A DNA stretch of 64,000 nt from Archangium violaceum (GTDB lineage: Bacteria > Myxococcota > Myxococcia > Myxococcales > Myxococcaceae). Shown in pieces: positions 61,644-64,000 of this stretch (position 1 is the stretch's first letter; each line of letters starts with the position of its first letter). A program made the position numbers and the translations under genes. The notes under the pieces are model-generated. The model made no database searches and was not told the origin of the DNA. It was given only the letters and a program-made list of their open reading frames with translations. Location: NCBI RefSeq assembly GCF_016887565.1, contig NZ_CP069396.1, positions 12,878,001-12,942,000 on the forward strand. Direction: 5' to 3'.

Positions 61644-64000
61644 ATGTGGCGAGTGATTGGATGGATGACGCTGGTCGTCTTGTGCAGTGCCGCCGGAGGC
61701 GATGCCGGCGTGGAGCCCACGGATGCGCGGCTGGTGGAGGCACGGGCCGCGTTGGACGAGGCGGATAAGCTGCAAAGGGCCGGCAAGTACGCCGAGGCCC
61801 TGGTGAAAGGCGAACATGCGCTCACCTTGCGAGAAACCGTGCTCGGCGGCACACATCCACAGGTGGCTTCTTGCCTGAAGCATCTGGGCAGGCTCTCTCT
61901 GCTGCATGGGGATTTCGAGCGGGCCGAGCCTCTCATCCAGCGCGCTCTCGCCATTTACGAAGCAACCCTCGGTGAGCACCATCCCAACGTCGCCCAGACG
62001 CTCGACACTCTCGCCGCCCTCTACTTCATGCAGGGGTTGTATGACCGAGCCGAGCCTCTCATCCAGCGCGCTCTCGTCATTCATGAAGCCTCCCTCGGCG
62101 AGCACCATCCAAACGTCGCCTTCGCGCTCAACATGCTCGCCGCCCTCTACACTTCGCAGGGATTATCCGACCGGGCCGAGCCCCTCTTTCAGCGCTCTCT
62201 CGCCAGCCTGGAAGCCTCCCTCGGCGAGCACCATCCAAACATCACCCTCGTGCTCAACAATCTCGCCACCCTCTACATCGCGCAGGGATTGTACGCTCGG
62301 GCCGAGCCCTTCTATCAGCGCACTCTCTCCATTCAGGAAGCCTCCCTCGGCAAGCACCATCCAGACGTCGCCATCTCGCTCAACAACCTCGCCGGTCTCT
62401 ACTTCAATCAAGGGTTGTATGACCGGGCCGAGCCCTTCTATCAGCGCGCTCTCTCCATTCGGGAAGCCTCCCTCGGCGAGCACCATCCAGACGTCGCCAC
62501 TGCCATCAACAACCTCGCCAACGTCTACATCGCGCAGGGATTGTACAACCGGGTCGACGAGCCCCGCGTCCAGCGCGCACTCGCCAGGCTGGAAGCAGCC
62601 CTCGGCCTGCAACATCCCGACGTCGCCCACACGCTCAACACCCTCGCCACCCTCTACAAGGAGCAGGGATTGTACGCTCGGGCCGAGCCCTTCTATCAGC
62701 GCTCTCTCTCCATTCGGGAAGCCGCCCTCGGCCTGCGACATCCCGACGTCGCCGAGTCCCTCAACGACCTGGCTCAACTGCGCCTTGCCCAGCACCGCCT
62801 CGCCGACGCACTGCCGCTGCTGACGCGTGCTTTCTCCCTCTCCGAGCAACGCCTGCGCCAGGAGGCCCTCGGCTTCTCCGAGTCCCGCCTGGCGGACTTC
62901 CTCCAACATCTCCGCACCAAGGAGGAGGTCCTCTACGCCCTGCTGCACGCTCACCCGGGTAACACACACGTTCAGCGTCTGGCCCTCTCCGCCGTGCTTC
63001 TTCGCAAGGGCCGCTCCATCGAGGAGACCTCCAGCACCTCCCGCGCCATCCTGCGCGGCCTCGGCCCCCAGGACCGCGAGACCTTCGAGCGCCTGCGCGC
63101 CCTGCGCACCCAGCTCGCCTCCCTCTCGCTCCAAGGCCCTGGCTCGCGCGCTCCTGCTGACTACCAGAGGAACCTGAAGGACCTGGCCGACCAGGGCGAT
63201 GCGCTCGAAACCAACCTGGCCAGGCACTCGACGCCCCTGCGCGCCCTGTCCGCTCTTCCCGCGCCCGACGACATCGTCGACCGGGTCGCCGCTGCCCTCC
63301 CCAAGGACAGCGCTCTCGTCGAGTTCGTTGCCTACACGAACCGGCCTCTCGTTCCCAAGCCCGGCACTCCCCCATCAAAGCGGCCCTCCCAGCCGCGCTA
63401 CCTGGCCTTGGTTCTTTTTCCGGATGCTCGCATCCGTGCCATCGATCTCGGCCCCGCTGCTTCCATCGACAGTGCTGCCGCCCATCTGAGCAATGCCTTC
63501 GCCGAACGCGACGGCGCCTACCTCTCTGCTTCCCAGGCGCTCTACGCGCTCGCCTTCAAGCCCCTGCTGCCGCTCCTGGGCTCCACGCGCCGCCTCTTCC
63601 TCGCCCCGGACGGGCAGCTGGCCCTGGTGCCCTTCGCCGCGCTCCACGACGGCACTTCCTTCCTCCTCGACTCCTTCGACTTCTCCTACCTCACCTCGGG
63701 CAAGGACCTGTTGCCTCGCCCCCAGGACAACACCGCCTCTGATTCCGTCGTTGTCCTCGCCGACCCATCCTTCGGCTCACCACCGGCCACCTCGACCGCC
63801 TCTCCCGTGGAAGCGTCTGCGATTGCCCAGCGCTCCGCTTCTCTGGAGGGCTTCTTCTCCACTCTCCGGGCAGACCTGGCCAACCAACCCTGGCCTCCTC
63901 TTCCCGGCACTCGCCAGGAGGCCCAGGCCATCCAGCACCTGCTTCCCCAGGCCCAGCTCTTCCTCGGCACGGCGGCCACCAAGCAGCGTCTGCTCCAACT
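61644..64000 (+). CDS. Exported TPR + CHAT-like protein, cut by the window end
   Basis: The ATG at 61644 (GGAGG ahead) opens a signal-bearing protein (MWRVIGWMTLVVLCSAAGG) paralogous to the CHAT protein at 54584. Seven or so 42-residue TPR-type repeats fill about 80-370: each reads ASLGEHHPxVAxxLNxLAxLYxxQGLYxRAEPxYQRxLxI. A linker (LLRKGRSIEET, DRETFERLRAL) and the first part of the CHAT domain (RRLFLAPDGQLALVPFAALH) follow; the reading frame is open to the last base. The catalytic His/Cys region lies just beyond the window, so activity cannot be judged. 785 codons are visible. Confidence 0.85.
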   Translation, partial: MWRVIGWMTLVVLCSAAGGDAGVEPTDARLVEARAALDEADKLQRAGKYAEALVKGEHALTLRETVLGGTHPQVASCLKHLGRLSLLHGDFERAEPLIQRALAIYEATLGEHHPNVAQTLDTLAALYFMQGLYDRAEPLIQRALVIHEASLGEHHPNVAFALNMLAALYTSQGLSDRAEPLFQRSLASLEASLGEHHPNITLVLNNLATLYIAQGLYARAEPFYQRTLSIQEASLGKHHPDVAISLNNLAGLYFNQGLYDRAEPFYQRALSIREASLGEHHPDVATAINNLANVYIAQGLYNRVDEPRVQRALARLEAALGLQHPDVAHTLNTLATLYKEQGLYARAEPFYQRSLSIREAALGLRHPDVAESLNDLAQLRLAQHRLADALPLLTRAFSLSEQRLRQEALGFSESRLADFLQHLRTKEEVLYALLHAHPGNTHVQRLALSAVLLRKGRSIEETSSTSRAILRGLGPQDRETFERLRALRTQLASLSLQGPGSRAPADYQRNLKDLADQGDALETNLARHSTPLRALSALPAPDDIVDRVAAALPKDSALVEFVAYTNRPLVPKPGTPPSKRPSQPRYLALVLFPDARIRAIDLGPAASIDSAAAHLSNAFAERDGAYLSASQALYALAFKPLLPLLGSTRRLFLAPDGQLALVPFAALHDGTSFLLDSFDFSYLTSGKDLLPRPQDNTASDSVVVLADPSFGSPPATSTASPVEASAIAQRSASLEGFFSTLRADLANQPWPPLPGTRQEAQAIQHLLPQAQLFLGTAATKQRLLQ
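61900..62760 (+). repeat. Tandem 126-bp TPR-coding repeats
   Basis: About seven copies of a 126-bp unit inside the second CHAT gene, each encoding one 42-residue TPR block. Neighbouring copies share long identical stretches (for example CTCGGCGAGCACCATCCA recurs five times), suggesting recent unequal exchange; copy number may vary between strains. Confidence 0.85.

Noticed and set aside
61900-62760. Tandem repeats considered as a CRISPR array
   Set aside because: The units are 126 bp, directly adjacent without unique spacers, and code for in-frame TPR blocks.

Overview
The window is very GC-rich with the gene style of a predatory, fruiting myxobacterium. It holds a Myxococcus-type eps exopolysaccharide locus, SitA6/SitI6-like outer-membrane-exchange toxin and immunity genes, DUF2381 and ADYC-domain proteins, a MYXO-CTERM-like tail, and eukaryote-like Ser/Thr kinases fused to other modules. 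A member of the Cystobacterineae (Archangium/Cystobacter/Myxococcus relatives) fits best; the species cannot be read from this sequence.

Layout. (1) 1-7341, minus strand: a lipoprotein cut by the window edge, a GNAT acetyltransferase, a GH123-like (DUF4091) surface hydrolase, a flavin-reductase remnant, and a disaccharide-phosphorylase operon in which a beta-phosphoglucomutase-like HAD domain is fused to trehalose-6-phosphate phosphatase and followed by a GH65 phosphorylase. (2) 7639-29881, plus strand: a Wzx/Wzy-type EPS locus. It runs from the priming sugar-phosphate transferase (epsZ) through flippase, short OPX export protein, beta-barrel partner, small membrane protein, response regulator, chain-length protein, glycosyltransferase, polymerase, a P-loop-less Wze-like protein and a glycosyltransferase/acetyltransferase fusion to a secreted GH44 hydrolase. 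Between epsZ and wzx sits a 7-kb island (about 9.25-16.2 kb): an orphan SitI6-like immunity gene, a transmembrane Ser/Thr kinase, a frameshifted DUF2381 gene, and a tandem duplication of a lipoprotein toxin plus immunity pair. (3) 29892-32459, minus: a tightly coupled AAA ATPase / DUF4276 TOPRIM / unknown operon that looks like an OLD/Gabija/PARIS-type defence module. (4) 32568-35852, minus: ATP-grasp enzyme, acyltransferase-3 and GT26 glycosyltransferase, probably a second EPS/surface-sugar operon. (5) 36117-45944: amidase, M28 peptidase, universal stress protein, a DUF262 + HipA-kinase pair, a DUF2236 oxygenase, a CE2 esterase lipoprotein and small unknowns. (6) 46029-51295, minus: a 1,248-residue Ala/Lys-rich repeat protein and a beta-propeller-like lipoprotein. 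(7) 51460-54379: BluB, a thioredoxin-reductase-like flavoprotein, an AraC regulator and a tiny Gly-Lys repeat exported protein. (8) 54584-end: two exported TPR/CHAT protease-like proteins flanking a giant kinase-STAND-FGE receptor and an ADYC-domain exported protein.

How the parts fit. EPS needs the priming enzyme, flippase, polymerase, chain-length protein and outer-membrane exit that are all present here; GH44 and the acetyltransferase domain probably tailor or trim the polymer. The toxin/immunity island lies inside this social-surface locus, so kin discrimination and matrix production are physically linked. The strongest candidates for under-described biology are the exported CHAT/kinase-STAND-FGE locus, the three-gene AAA-TOPRIM-unknown operon, the DUF262-HipA pair, and the giant repeat protein. 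A dispersed hairpin repeat occurs four times at gene ends. No rRNA, tRNA, insertion sequence or CRISPR array was seen, and no gap longer than about 306 bases lacks a gene.
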